NCBI RefSeq assembly: GCF_029227915.1
Contig: NC_079883.1
Location: 6,572,001-6,636,000 of the forward strand
Source of the DNA: Hydractinia symbiolongicarpus
Taxonomy: Eukaryota > Cnidaria > Hydrozoa > Anthoathecata > Hydractiniidae
DNA: 64,000 bases
Direction of reading: 5' to 3'
Below the pieces are notes generated by a model, which was given only the letters and a program-made list of their open reading frames with translations, had not been told where the DNA came from and searched no databases. Positions 1 through 13,742 of the stretch are shown one piece after another. How positions within the stretch are numbered: the stretch's first letter is position 1; every line of letters begins with the position of its first letter. The translations under genes and the position numbers were made by a program.

Positions 1-53
1 AAGACCAGAATTTACCAGGAAACGACAGAAATTAATAAACTTTCAATTTGCAG

Positions 54-151
54 GACTTCTGGACAGATGCCCTTCTAGCCTGTTTTCAGAACCTTTGACT
101 TTATGTGAACAAACTATATTTCATGATTGTGTTACAATACTTTCATTTTAA
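54..151 (+). CDS. Possible terminal exon of an upstream gene (partial)
   Basis: A pyrimidine-rich stretch ending in tttcaatttgcag places an acceptor AG at 52–53. One frame after it stays open for 31 codons and stops at TAA 149–151, and an AATAAA signal (150–155) overlaps the stop, with more copies by 200. The peptide is not recognised. The other two frames stop within 15 codons. It could be a last coding exon plus 3' UTR of a gene starting outside the window, or chance. Confidence 0.25.
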
Positions 152-155
152 TAAA

Positions 156-1870
156 CTTAGGCCGAATAATAAACATGAATAAAATCAATAAAATTTATAA
201 AAGATAGTCGATGTCTCTGGTTTTATTCTTATGTTGTGCTTATTGTTTGATCTTAAAAAAGCTTTTAATTCTTTTGATCATGAATTTTTTTTAAAGGAAT
301 TGTAAGGTGCTGAAAAAACAGTATAAAACCAAAACATGTACAAAAATATCAATATGGGAAGTCATTCAGTCCATTTCAATTTCGTTTACAAAAATACCAA
401 CACTTATTTTGTGAAAACGTGAACCTTATCTGGAAAACAATGGAATTTTTCTTATACATCAGCAAGTATAATCACCAAAGTTTTTTTTGGAAATGTGCTT
501 ACTATGTCAGGGGATGGTCCAGAAAGTTATTTTAGGAGTTGATGGCCCCTATTGGGAGCGCCAAAGCCTTCTGCAAAATAAATAGGCTACATAATGGTAT
601 ATCTATGTAGATGGTTTCATGTTTAGATTGCACGTGTCTGTTGTATTTCTGATTACATTGATTTTGAGTTGTAGAGTATGTATTTTGTTGTCATTTTGTT
701 GTGTAAATACTCAGGAAGTTTACAAAAAGGGGACCACAAAAATCATGGTTTTAGGATATGCATCATATTCTTTTTAAGTTTAGAACATTGTTCCAACACT
801 CTAAAATATATTCAGCAAATAAGAGATTTTAAAATTATGTGTCTCTATTTTGGCCACCCAAATTGGATGTCCCCATTGAATGTATACCGATGTCCAAATT
901 GACCTGGATCAGCCCTCATATATGTGTCTATTGTGTAAAGCTTGAAACAAAATAATGTATATAACCATCATGCTTTCGATGAACTGTTAAGGGTATACAG
1001 GTTTAAAATTTTTACTGATGTCAGTAAAAACTCGCCAATGTGTACAAACACTGTGTGGACTTTAAAACGCTGATTAAGATGATGTATTGTACTGTGTGCT
1101 TTATTGTGCATTTCATTGGCATTTGTGCTGTAACATCTAAAAAGTTAACAATTAATACATATCTTTTAAATTTTTAAACCTTTTGTCTCCCTAACCAATT
1201 TTGTTAAAACAATTTGCTAAACAAATTTTGAAGAAAAAAGAAATTGCACTGCTAATTTCATTAAACTCAACTCAACTTCTAACTCAACATTTATTTTTTG
1301 CATTGTTTTTCTGCCTCAGTGGATTTTTCCACAAGCTTATCAATTCTCGAGTTTAAATTAGTTGTTCACACATCAATCTGTATGGCGTTGATATGGAGCC
1401 TTTGTGTGCTGTACATGTATAAAAGAAATTTTGTTTAAAATTTCTTTGTATTTAAATTATTGTAGCTTGACTGTGCGATCTTACATCTGGGAAAATTAAA
1501 CTTTGTTCTGCATACCCCACAGGTTTTGTTGTTGACACCTAATAACATACAAACTGGAATTATTTTCTGGCTCTTAGAATGCCATGACTTTACAATTCGT
1601 GACATGGCCTCTTGCCATTTTGAGTCTCAAAATTTAAATATGAAACATATCACAAAACACTTTTCACTGCCTTACACTGAAAAAGCAAAATATATATACC
1701 TTAGATATATAAAAATATATAAAAATTGGAAAAGCACAAAAAGTACATCTTGAAATCTAAAACAAATGAGCTGTTCCAGTATTCCAGTATCTTTATTGTA
1801 TGCACCATAAACAAAGAAATATAAAGGAAATTTATTGTGCTCTGTGGTGGCTTATAGTACCAAAATTTTA
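156..1870. other. Spacer without recognisable gene
   Basis: AT-rich sequence on both strands. Open frames are under 80 codons, have no recognisable domain and lack paired splice sites. It holds several AATAAA signals near 160–200 that could serve the putative upstream gene. Confidence 0.6.
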
Positions 1871-1890
1871 ATATCTTGTTTTTTAGTTAG
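1871..1890 (+). promoter_or_regulatory. Acceptor-like site before the first ATG
   Basis: A T-rich tract ends in AG at 1885–1886 (or 1889–1890), 18–22 bases before the start codon. It could close a 5' UTR intron or serve as a spliced-leader trans-splice site; every other gene here has a similar site. Confidence 0.35.
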
Positions 1891-1908
1891 ATCATCACTG
1901 AAATCATA

Positions 1909-4900
1909 ATGGTGCAACAAATTTTTATTTTGGTATTTGTAATATATTTCCAAGGTAATTAATTATACAGCTTCTTCAAACCATATAAAATATGTGTACT
2001 GTTATGTTAATGCATTAATAAGAATTTTGATATAAGCAGTTTAAATGCAAGTATAATGTACTTAACATCCCAATTAATTAAACCCTATTGTATTGGTGCT
2101 TTAATTCTTGTATTTTGTTTTACATGTTTGTTATAGTCTGTTGTTATAGTTTTTCAGTGTTGGAGAAAATGTAAAATCTTCTAAATATTAATAAACACCT
2201 ACCCTTCTCTTAATAGGCTTTATCCAATGCCTATCCTGTAACTTCGAAAATTTGTTTTAGGCTCAGGGTAAATGAGCATTCATTGTAATAATTTTTGTCT
2301 GCAATACAATGTAAAGATATATAATTGAAATGAATTAACTATTTATGACAATCTAAAAAAAACGCAAATTGGACTGAATTGTGTTAAAGATGTCCATTAT
2401 GATATTTTAATTGATTATCATTTTATATCACAGTTTATTTTTTTAAAAAGTTTATTGTGTCTTCATTATTTACTTGTTTATATATAGATGTCGTTGCTGC
2501 TAAAGATGTATTCATATCCCAAACAAAAGAAAGTCAAGATATGTCGACATGTGGCAAAGAATCACAACCTTGCAGAACATTAGAATACACCATTTCAAAT
2601 ATTGTATATCATGGTGATACCGTTTTACTAGATGGTGGAACACAAAATGCATTTCATTATACCATCACAAGAACTATTTCAATAAAAAAATCTATAACAA
2701 TCAAAAGCCAATCAAAAAGAATACCAACTATTACAACAACTTGCAATGTGTCACCAATGTTTGCAATGTATTCAAATACTCTAAATTTAGAAAAGGTGAA
2801 ATTAAGCCAATTTCAACATGGTTTTAAAATATACAAAAACACAACACAGTTTACAATAACTAATTGTACATTCCATACTTTTTTTAGTTTGTTAGATAAC
2901 CAAAATTATTTCAACTGGTTTCTTCTTCAAATAAAAGATACACACTTTGAGAATTACCATCATGCCATTCTAGTATATAGTACCGTAGCACTCAATATAC
3001 AGTCAAGTCATTTTTATGGCTCAAGCACCTGTTACAAAGCTTGTTCCCAATCTTTTGCTCAAGTTGCCATTTCCTTATTAGAAGATGACAAGAAGCATGC
3101 ATTTAACATCCAAATTTCTCAAACAACATTTGAGAATTGTTCCACTGCTCTTGCTATGGAAAGGTGTGTAAAAGGACATATTTCCATTGGAAATTCAACA
3201 TTTAAACATAACCACCTTAGAATATGGCATGGTCATCTGACTCCATTTGAGAACTATACTTCAAACATGTACATAGCAGGCAGAGTAACTGTGTCAATTT
3301 CAAACTCCACATTTTTTGGCAATATGGCAATGAAAGGTGGTGCGATTAAAGTGACCTCAAAAGCAAAGATATCCCTTATCAACAACATATTTGAAAACAA
3401 CATTGCTGTTCATGAAGGTGGAGCTGTGCATTTAAATGCTTACCATGCACATATGGAAAGCAACATATTTAGAAATAATTTTGTAAATCCATCAATTTAT
3501 CGAACCATCATACCAGCTGCCAAATCAAAATTTTATGCATCTTCAAAGGATGGTGGGGCTGTGTGGAATAGTGGTAACTTAACTATTATAAAATGTTCTT
3601 TTTTTGATAACACAGCACCAGCTTTTGGAGGATCTGTGTACCATACATCTTCCAGAAGAGGGAACTATGCTTTATCTGTAAAAGACTCTGTGATAAATGG
3701 CTCCAAGACAAACTTGTCATATGTAGGTAGTCTTGTTTATTCCAATGCTTTACTTAGTTTACAAAATACAACACTTAATGTTTTAGCAGCAAAAAATTAT
3801 GGCTCTGTTTTATATTATTATGATGTTGTAAACACAGAAGCCCAGCAAGGAAGCCACCTCCTTAATTTTACACTAGTGTGTCCACCAAATTATAAACTTA
3901 GCACTGAAAAGATTGATGATCGATTTGGTAACTTCTTTTCATTAATCTACTTTTGCTCTGTTTGTGATAAAGGCACATACAGCTTGGAATATGAGTATGA
4001 AATTTTTAATTCAAAGGACAAAAATGTGTCTACGAGAAACACAATAACATGCCACCCTTGTCCAACAGGGGCTATTTGCAATTATGGAATAATTTGTAAT
4101 GATAATTTTTATGGCTATGTTGATAAAAAGAACCAAACTCAATTTATTCAGTGCCCGCCTTCATATTGCTGCTCAAAATACGGAAATAATTGTACATCAT
4201 ATGATACCTGTGCTTATAACAGGCAGGGCATGTTGTGTGGAAGGTGTATTAATGGATACTCTGAAAATTTACTTTCACCAGGATGTGTTGAGAATCAAAA
4301 ATGTGGCCAGATTTGGTTTTGGATTTTATTTTTGTTCTTTGCTGCCTGTTACCTGATTGCTATAGTTTACTTGAAGGATATTACAAAATTTTTTAAAAAG
4401 ATTTTAAAAAGTGAAAAAGAAACAGTAAGATCAAATAGGGAGTTGTTAATTCCCAGGAGAGTAAGTATGAGTAGTGAATCACTGCTAGAGGATGAATTGG
4501 GTACTGAATTAGACGTACCTCAACAAATCAGCTATAGCAAAGAAAAAAATACATTCACATTCTCCGGTATTTTAAAAATTGTATTGTTTTTTTATCAAGT
4601 TGAGTTATTGCTTCATGTAAATGCTGCATCAAAACAACATTTTAAAATGTTTACTTTTTGGAAGGATTTAGCTATTTCTATTTTTAACGTCAAGCCCTCA
4701 TTTCGAAACAACATGTTGGTTTTGTGTCCTTTACCGAACTTAGATGCTGTAACGAAAGAACTGATCAAATTACTATTTATTGGATGTATATTTGGAATCC
4801 TTCTCATTGTGTTCATTGTATGTCATGTTACTTTAATAAATTGGAAGAAGCACGATCCACCCCAAGAACAGAATGAGAAAAAGGTTGAAGTAATTGATAT

Positions 4901-5723
4901 TTTTGTATCTCTGTATGAGCAAATTCCTTTTAAGTTGCGATTAAAATGTGGTTTTCTACAGTTATTACTGTTCTGTTATACTCCAATAACAACGTCAATG
5001 TTTGGATTTATGAATTGTGTACACATAAATGATTCTAAACATTTGTACATGAATGCTGAAGTAAAATGTTTTACATGGTGGCAATACTTAAATGGCTTTA
5101 TATTATGCATGTGGATCTTACCATTTTGTCTTGTACTGTACTGGAACATAACACTTTTAAAGGAATGCAAAATCAGACCAAATGAATTTTTAAAAGCTCT
5201 CATGTTTCCACCACTGGTTTTCATTTACTTTATCAAATCAAGGATGTACAGAGATCATGGTTTTCTTTCTATGAAGGAAGCACGTGATAGCAGACACTTG
5301 CTACAAGTATTTAGTGAACCTTTCAGACATAAATATGCAAAATGGGAAGGAATGATTTTGTTGCGACGAGTTATTTTGACTATATTGTATGTATTTATCA
5401 TTAACCCAGTTGTACGGTTGTATATGATGCTTTTCTTTCTGACAGTATTTTTACTTGACCATCTAAGAATTCAACCATACAAAGGAAAATTCTTAAACTG
5501 GTTAGAAACCATATCATTAATATTGCTTAACTGCTTTGCTGCTGTCAACTTATTTTGGGCTGAAAGTTACATGTATGATGTTGTTCCGCAGTCGTTTATG
5601 TTGGGCGAGGTATTTTTGATGGTAGAAGTGACTGTACTTGTTTTACCGGGAATTTTGCTAACAATAGCAATTCTTTTTAAATGCATAAAAAAAGTTTTAT
5701 TGCATTGTGAAAAGTGTTGTTAA
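1909..5723 (+). CDS. Beta-helix / cysteine-rich / multi-span membrane protein, copy 1
   Basis: Coding sequence join(1909..1954, 2488..5723), 1093 residues. The giant exon has no usable ATG at its 5' end but begins right after an acceptor (tttatatatag, AG 2486–2487) in phase 1. Upstream, ATG 1909 opens a hydrophobic signal peptide (MVQQIFILVFVIYFQ) ending at a phase-1 donor (CAAG/gtaatt), so the join restores Asp. Residues about 20–475 are an Asn/Ser/Thr-rich parallel beta-helix with repeated GGAV/GGAI turns. Residues 480–620 are cysteine-rich (CSVCDKGTY, CHPCPTGAICN, MLCGRC). About eight membrane spans follow (near 622, 707, 774, 834, 880, 972, 1020, 1058) with the conserved PYKGK and NWLETISL motifs. 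The loop after span 1 has an RRVS site of kinase type. Predicted type: surface protein with a large extracellular N-terminus. Function unknown; paralogous to the gene at 15.5 kb. Confidence 0.85.
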
Positions 5724-6509
5724 AAATGTTATGTTGTTTGTAAGGTGTAAAAAAATTTTGTATTCTGTATCTTGGATGTTAATTCAGAATTTGTACAGAT
5801 ATGAGAATTATTTTTTAAAAATACTTTTTTAAAAATTTTGTTTTTGTTATAACAAAAAAAATATTTTGTAATAATATTAATTATCTCCTTTAGTTACGTT
5901 TATAAATTGAATTTTTTTTAGATATTTTGGTTTGTACACATTATGTAGTAGTCTTGAAACTGTGTGACGTGGTGTAATACAAAAAGTATTATTTCAGTTG
6001 GTTGTTTATGGTTCATTTAATTGGTTTGTCTTTTTGTATTTTAACTCCTCTATGCAGAAGCAGACTGTTTATTTTTTTGTCACATAACGTATTATTTGAA
6101 GACCAAGTTCTCAACGATAGTTTTGCCAACATCCCTAAATAGTGTTTTTGTAATCAGCTTTCCAGTTATCAAATCATCATACTGATTTGTTTGAACACAG
6201 AAAGCTTTGCCGTTTTAATTTATAATTTATTAGCATTAATATGTTATATACTGTTATTATTTACCAAAGAGGGTATGTATATATGCCAAAATTTGATGCA
6301 TTAATAATACCTGGCTTAGCATAAACTTCACTAAACACAAATCTACTTTAGAAATGGTAGTAGCATATATTGTTTATCTGTCTTAAAAGTTTCTTATTCA
6401 TCAGTTACATGTATCAAGGGCTCCATAAGTGTTTAGTGAATGAAGAAGTAATATATAGAATAACTCATTTCTTATATGTATTGTATATTTTGATATATAT
6501 TTTTACTTA

Positions 6510-6602
6510 TTTTTCAATATCCTATTATTTTATAAATTTACTTTAATGCATTTGTTATATATACTTTTTTTTCAATATCCTATTATTTTATAAATTTACT
6601 TT
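6510..6602. repeat. Two-copy direct repeat, 58-bp period
   Basis: A 35-base sequence containing caatatcctattattttat occurs at 6510–6544 and again, identical, at 6568–6602. The intervening 23 bases are AT-rich. It looks like a local duplication. Confidence 0.8.
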
Positions 6603-9600
6603 GAAGTGTTTCTCAGTGTGGTTGCTAGACATGGACAACCCGAAAATACGTTTTATTGAAACAAGGTTTTTGATAAACCCTCCTCAATTCTCCTCACAAA
6701 TATTTTTGATACACAATTATGATACATAATTTATGTAATTTTAACATTTATGTTTGTATAATATTTTTCATTTGATTTAAAATATATCAGATTAATAATT
6801 AATATGCATCTTCATGGAAGTGTATGGAAAGTGTTTGCTTCACATGTATGTCAATAATCTGGTTGAGCATTTGTTTTTTTGTGTCTATCTTTTATCATAA
6901 GTAAAAATATCTAATCTCTTCTTAAGATTTGCTTTTTCCAATACTTTTTTTCACTCCTTTACAATAATGTTTTCGTTTCAATATATTTATAAGAGGAATC
7001 CTTACTGCTTCTGCCCTAAATTATTAAAGAAGTTCTAAAAAACTTAAGGAATGCACTAGTATAGTTTTGTACAATGTATATTAAATTGTTTAAAGAACAC
7101 TATAAACACTATAAATTATAATTTTAAGGTAATATTTTATGATTGTATTTTTTAAAAAGGTTTGAATTTACATTTTGTTATTTTAAAACTTTTCATACCA
7201 CTAATATAAGTTGTCCATTCTATATTGTGTTTTATTTGTGTCACCTGATAGTACTAATTATCTTCTTGTTTTTTAATTCTTTTTTACTCAAACATCCAGC
7301 ATGAAAACCTGCAACAAACTAACATCAAAACTGCTCTTCAAAAAACTAAACATACCAGAATTATTAAGTAAATTTTGTAAGTAATACTAGTTTTGGAATG
7401 ATAAATGACTACAAGTGTTTTTACTTATATGTACATATTATTTTTACTTATTATTTTTTAGAGTAAAGGTTGCAAAATATTAAGTTGTTGATCATAAACT
7501 TCATCATAAAGAAGTCGTGAGAAAGGTATGTTGTTTTTATTGTCTTTCTGTTTAATCACTTTATTTATCCATTGACTGCCAAAAGCAGGTGATGCTAATT
7601 TATGCATAAAATATTTAAACTATATAAAAAATATGATATAATTTTACAAACTATCTTTTGACTGCTTGCTCATAGTAAAACAATCACAAAGCCTATCAAA
7701 GGTTGACCTGTCTTCTATATATCGCATTTCGTGTGTCTGTAGCACAGCTTTAAATCGGTCCAGACAGAGCTATCACTACTGTGATACAATTTTGTGCAAC
7801 AGAATAGATAGTATAAAAGTATCCAACAGAAAAACACATATACACACAAGATGAACACACAAAATTGAAAATTATCGCAGAAGGTATAAATACTCAAAAC
7901 CACGACCTCCAATTTTCTACACAAATACTAGAGTACAAAAACGTATCCTTTTTTAACATTCCTATAGAAGTGAAGATGAAAGACCCGCAGTTAAACACCT
8001 AATAGACTGCTTAATAAGAGCCTTAAACTGTACCACACACTGGGGTGGAACGCTTTAAAACAGGTATACAGTGTAACATTTTTTCAAAATGAAACTTGAC
8101 AATATAATTTCCTTTTGCGGAATAAGTTTCTGCAAAAGTTCAAAAATTAATTGCGCTTACAGCTAAACCGCGTTGCACATCTGTATGGGCATTATACCTT
8201 TCACAAAAATAAAATTTATTGCAGCTTTGGTTTAAATAAAAACACAGGAAACAGTCTGTTGTTAACACAAAGCTGAGTGCTTAGCACAGGTAGACCATGC
8301 TGCAAATCTGTATAGGCATAATACTCTTTTCAAAAAGTATCAATTGTTAAAAAAATTACTTAGCAGTTTTATTTAGCAACTTAAGCTTTCATAACAGTAG
8401 TAAAAGTTGTAGCTATTTAACTGCATTCAGCATAAGAATTATTAAGAATTATTTAGAATGTATTTAGCTACTTTCATTTTCTAGTCAGAGGTAGCTAAAG
8501 AGTTAGCTAAAGAGCTAGCTAGATAATCACAACCCCAAATACAAGTAAATAATAATATGCCAAACGGAGTAATAACTTTAAAAGAATAGAAATAAATAAG
8601 GCTAGCTAGTAGCTGGCTGGCTTTGATGCTCCCTAATAATCTACGTTTGCAGCCAAAATCTTAGAACTGGTTTGTTTGAGATTTATATAAGGATAGAGTG
8701 TTAATATATTCATATTAACATTTGAAAACATGCAGAAAATAAACATCTCTATAGATACAAAGTATCTAAAAGAGACAAAGGTCAAAAGAAGACCTACAAA
8801 CCTGACACCATCACTTTCAAACTAACATGGCCTTCGCAGCATGTTTCCGTTTTATTCGGGTTCTGCTGTGATTCAGATATTAAGCTGCGTCTAATCGAAA
8901 AACAGAGGTCCGTAAAAATCAGGTTCTGCGCTATTTTTCCGGAAAAAAATGTGTGCACCCATTTTAAACACACAGAGTATGGCTATTATTAAAGAGACTA
9001 TATAGTTGTATTCCTGTGGAAGGATCCATTGTATATCCCTTTTAATCAACGCAACAGACATACATTTACAAAATTGTAAAATTCACACAGCAGTGTGAGT
9101 TTTACAATCTGCATTATTCAATAATTATGGCCTAAGCATGCGCATCAAAAAAATAACAACTCAAAACTGTTCAACTAGTGAAAGTGCTCTGCGTTTATGT
9201 GTGACATTTAAAAGCTAAAATTACTTGTCCAGACAACGTCAAAAATAAATAAGAAAGTTAAGTTCACCAAAACATTTCAAAATACATCCAACCCGTAAAA
9301 TATAAATCACTAAGAATGTTATTTTTACATATTTTAATAGGCCATGCACAAAACAGGTTGATCACTAAATTCCCCAAAAATTACTCTTTGCAACATCTCT
9401 ATAGGTCAATGGTTGAGACAAAATTTTAAAAAATAACAACTTAAAAGATGTAAAATCTTCTGGGAAAAGTACATTTTTTTTCAGGACGGTAATGATCATC
9501 CTCATAAAGGTAATTTGAAAATACCCTGTTCTGATTCGAAATGTAGACAAATTTAAAATCTTAAAAATTCAATTATTTCGGTAAATTGCATATATATGCT

Positions 9601-10144
9601 CTCTGAAACAATATGTTATCCCAAATATCAAAGAAATATGTTTGCATGAAATAATTCTAAAACAACCCAAATCAGCATTTTGGCAATGTTGCATACAGTT
9701 CCTTCCCACAAAAGCTTAAACAAGATGTAAAAAAAAAAACAGTTTGAAAATAAGCAGATAAAAAATATTTGCAAAATTCAATCATTTCGTTATTATATTT
9801 ATTGGATGGATGTCAAAAAAAGGCTTGTAAAGAGTAAATTCAGACAACAAAAATAGGTTTTTTAGAAGTGTATTGAACATTGTAATAAAATGAAGATCTA
9901 CACGAAATGTCAAAAGGTATGGTTGTGTAGAGTAATTCTAAATAAATAAAAATCAGTCCTTTTGTTTTCACCTGAAATTTCAAAAACACAGTATGGAACA
10001 CATCAAATTTTTTTGGAAAAAATATGACATTATTACTTTATTGTCTGTCTGTAAAAGAATTCGACACGTTCGAAAAACGTCACATGATAAGGATTGAGTT
10101 CCTTAACAAAATTCCAAACGAAACTGAATTATGATATACCAATA

Positions 10145-10166
10145 CAGGGGCGGATCCAGGATTTTT
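10145..10166 (+). mobile_element. hAT-like transposon terminus (one end only)
   Basis: The sequence begins caggggcggatccagg, which matches the usual start of many animal hAT-type inverted repeats (CAGGGGCGG...). No matching right end was found nearby, so this is probably a solo end or a truncated copy. Confidence 0.45.
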
Positions 10167-11471
10167 AACATATCAGTCATATTCTTTGCAAAGAAAAAAT
10201 AAACCGCAGCAATTTGCTGTGCCCAAAACAGCGGGGGTCATTGCCGGTCCGGGCTGTTCACTTAATAATAAGGTCCAAATTGTTAGCTCAGTTATGCACG
10301 TTTTTTCTACTACAATTTTAAATCGATATATAAGAAACAAACCATGTGTAAGGTTGCAGAAATATTTAGGGATAATAAAAACAACTATTTAATTCGGGTA
10401 TTTTAAGACTGTTTCGCCCAATATCAGGGCCTAACAGCATGTCTAGGAAATGGCTAATAACGTAATGTTAGCTATTCCATACATGGACAGTCTGCTATAT
10501 GCTAAAGTAGGCTGAACTAAGGGAAGCTGAATTGTTTTAACCAGAATTACAAAAATGGTTGGCTTTAAAATTATCATCACATCCTTCATCAACACCTTGT
10601 AGACAAAACAGAATATGAGCCTGAGCATAAGTATTTTTAGCATCTAATGATGTAAATACAGGTTCAACTTTGTACTTTGCATCACAGTCAGGAAAATAGG
10701 AAATTTGGTTTTTGATGTAACAGTACAGACCAGACCCAGCATAAATTTTTTATCACTGGGAAATCAAAATAGTTGGTGAAAGGTGGCAAAAATTTTCTGT
10801 CTTCAGAATACTAACTATGCTACCACGACTAGTCTACCAAAACAAACTAAACTAAGTCTGGTGGTACAAGTAAAAGGCGTTCTCATATGTAAGATGAAAT
10901 AATAAAAAAAAATTAAATAACTTACCTTGACAGAATTTTTCATAGCAAGAAACTAAAACAGAATTTTTACTATATATATACCTCAGTGTAAAGGAAAAAC
11001 CCTAATAATGGAATGTTGCAGCATGTCAACCAGTGTATTGTCATGAACATGTAGCCGGGACATGTAGCTGTACAAACAAATTTCCAGTGATTTTAAGAGT
11101 ATTATACAAGATGTAGGATGTAGCCCACCGAAAGAAAAACATATATGCACTCTTTTGGTTGGTCACTGCCTATTCTGCAGAATTGTTTGCTCAAATATTA
11201 GTCAATTGATAATATAATAAATAAAAAAAAACTGTAGTCGAAATAATGATTACGCCTTTGTACAAATATAATTTAAGTTAAACATTCCGGTGCTGTGCAA
11301 ATATTCTTTGGACTGGATAAAAAAATTTGGGCTGATACCAATTTTATTAATTCCCTATCTGACTTATTTCAACCATGAAATTTGCTTTTAATGGTTTTTG
11401 CACTTGTATCTTCGTTAAAACAGATACCTTATTCCATGAAATTAACGAGTCAAGAAATTAATGCGAATTAA

Positions 11472-12721
11472 AGGGGAATTAAGCCCAATTTTTTTTTCTT
11501 CGGAAATATCTTTTACAAACCCTACATATTTTGATGGTATATAAAAAAAATTGAAATTCTTTGAATTTACATCCCTTTTCTACCATAAAAGTTGACAACA
11601 GTAATCGCCATTTTAAATCAAAACAATATCTGCGATGGAGATCTATGACGTATTTTACGCTCATTTCAATTTTTTTATCTCTTCGTCTATTTTAAAGTTG
11701 TTTACACAATGTGAACTAACGTAACGATTCAAAAAAAATAACTCTGGTCCGTTGTACTTTATTTCGCTTTTTCATTGTTGTTATTGTTTGTTTGAAAATG
11801 CTAGTCCCGTTATATTTCAACAAATTCTTTGAAACCAGTATACTTTCCATTTGGATCAGGAGATTCTTCCCTTATTTTTCGCACAATGCAAGCTGGAATC
11901 ACCACGCGACATCCTTTTCCAAGCCTTTCATAATCATGTACCCAGGCCATGTACTGTCAGTAACTGGTGTACCTCATTTCCGTACAATGAATCAAAGGTA
12001 TTGAAATTATTCATTCATCAAAACTTCTTTGAAACAAATTGTTATTTGAGGCACATGGCTCCTCTCCTTTTTTATTTGATATTCAAGGATTGGCATTGCT
12101 ATTAATTTAATTAAATAATCTGCGATGGTGTGTATTTTCATAGCGCGTGGACTTGTAAGATTATAAAGCAATAAGTGAGATGATAAGAAGATACGAAGAA
12201 TGTTTTATTTTGGTGTGACTATAAAAAATATGGTCTTTGAAAATATTTACGAGAAACATATATTTTAAAGAAAAACTTACTTATTAGTATATGTGGAGAG
12301 TTTGTTACATTTTTCTGGTATCGTCGATGTCGTATGCTGGCTGTCTCTAAAGGTGGATTTTCATGAAGCGAATTGAGCGGCGAATTCGACGGCGAATTGT
12401 ATCTGAGCATGTGCAGTTAGATGCAAAATCAAAACAAACAAAACTGCGCATGCTCAGATACAATTCTTAACACTGTGCGGTTCAAACATAAAATTTCAAA
12501 ATCCTTTTGCATCGTGATGCACTTGTTATTATTCAACTTGTCATTCAATAAATTAGAAAATTCTTAACAACACTTGCATTACACAAGAGTGAAGGAATTG
12601 AAAATAACGCAATAAAATCAATCCAAATAAAATTTATTTTTCAAAATTTTAAACAGAATTTGAGAAATGAGCATAATGTTAACCGAAATAATGCTATTTA
12701 AGTTTGAGGCATAATTCCTCT
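11472..12721. mobile_element. TTAA-flanked MITE nested in the TA element
   Basis: The ends AGGGGAATTAAGCCCAA and AGAGGAATTATGCCTCAA form an imperfect inverted repeat, flanked by TTAA at 11468–11471 and 12722–12725. TTAA duplication is typical of piggyBac-type insertion. Removing the element rejoins the gaaattaacg repeats of the host element. It has no recognisable transposase. Confidence 0.6.
12394..12466. repeat. Inverted repeat, 25-bp arms, 23-bp loop
   Basis: Left arm 12394–12418 and right arm 12442–12466 are complementary at 24 of 25 positions (core gaattgtatctgagcatg). It lies inside the TTAA element, beside gaattcgacggcgaattg repeats, and may be a small nested palindrome. Confidence 0.8.
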
Positions 12722-13690
12722 TTAAATTAACGGTCACGAAATTAACGCAGTTCAATAAAATTAATTTGAAAAAGGCATTTAGTTAACACGGTTGAGCAAG
12801 GTTGTTTTAAAAAATGCATTTAATTAACGCGAATTTGAGAATATGCGATATCACACGAAGCAAAGATTACGGCAATAGTCGAATCCACGGTAGTGAAGCG
12901 GTCTTCTCTATTACAAGGCGGTTTGAAAATCGAAATAAAAGTTTTCGTTGTTTGGAAAGTCAATGTTAAAAATTGAAAAATTGAAAGACAAAGTGCTTTC
13001 TGTTAATTTTCCACTTGGATTAGAGTATGATGATTATACAAAAGCTATTTTAAAAAAGATTGCTGAAAAAACAGAACACCGTTGAGCTATCGTCTGATGA
13101 GGAGGAAAAGTAGAAAATTTGTGAAAAAAATATATTTTATGTTTTTTAGGCTTTTATATATTATAAAAAAGTTACCAAATTACCAGTATTTTAATTAACG
13201 AGTCATGAAATTACCAGTCTTTAAATTAACACTGCATTTAATTAACAGTCATTAAATTAACGCGAATTTCGAAAAACCGCGTTAATTTTATGACTTGTTA
13301 ATTTCATGGAATAAGGTATGCTGTAAAAATGTCTTATTGGCATCCCCGAAAATGCTTAAATTAAAAACTATGATGATAGGTCAATATATATTTCATCAAA
13401 CTGGTCTAAAACTATGCAAGATCAAGTTTTAAGCCATTGTTTTAATTTTTGCCTCAAGTTATAGGACTTTTACTATTAGCTAAAAGTATGCTATTTTTCT
13501 ACTAACCAAATACAAAATGGCCACTTTGACTAATCGGTTTGGAATTATTCAATTTTTCATAAATTCACACAGTTGTACTAATATCAAAAGTCTTAGGATG
13601 ATATATCCTAGTAGTAAGGTATTTAACATCTGCAGGAAGTTATTATCAGTCTATGTGTGCCCGTGAAAGTATAAAAAGGATTTCCCATAT

Positions 13691-13742
13691 AAAAGTTAAT
13701 AGTGTTTAGCTATTACAAAAGTTAATAGTGTTTAGCTATTAC
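13691..13742. repeat. Perfect 26-bp tandem duplication
   Basis: Two adjacent identical units that begin aaaagttaatagtgtttagc, at 13691–13716 and 13717–13742. Confidence 0.9.

Larger units (their letters stand above)
5724..11424. other. Spacer and 3' flank, no recognisable gene
   Basis: Very AT-rich 3' flank followed by spacer. Small open frames (for example near 7.7, 9.4, 10.2 and 10.5 kb) match nothing I recognise and lack splice support. It includes a duplicated 35-mer near 6.5 kb, a weak direct repeat at about 8173–8330 (shared core atctgtat.ggcat.ata) and a hAT-like transposon end at 10145. Confidence 0.55.
11427..13316. mobile_element. TA-flanked non-autonomous DNA transposon (MITE-like)
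   Basis: Terminal inverted repeats of about 43 bp begin CCTTATTCCATGAAATTAAC on both ends and are flanked by a TA on each side (11425–11426 and 13317–13318), as for Tc1/mariner/pogo insertions. Inner sequence repeats the motif gaaattaacg many times. No transposase is coded. It is interrupted by a second element (11472–12721); without it, about 640 bp remain. Confidence 0.75.

Noticed and set aside
2457-2487. Start of the first membrane protein at a GTG codon
   Set aside because: This stretch is the pyrimidine-rich end of an intron; the signal-peptide exon at 1909–1954 supplies a true ATG in matching phase.
8745-8990. Stop-free stretch of more than 80 codons on the plus strand
   Set aside because: No ATG, no recognisable domain and no convincing splice sites; not annotated as a gene.
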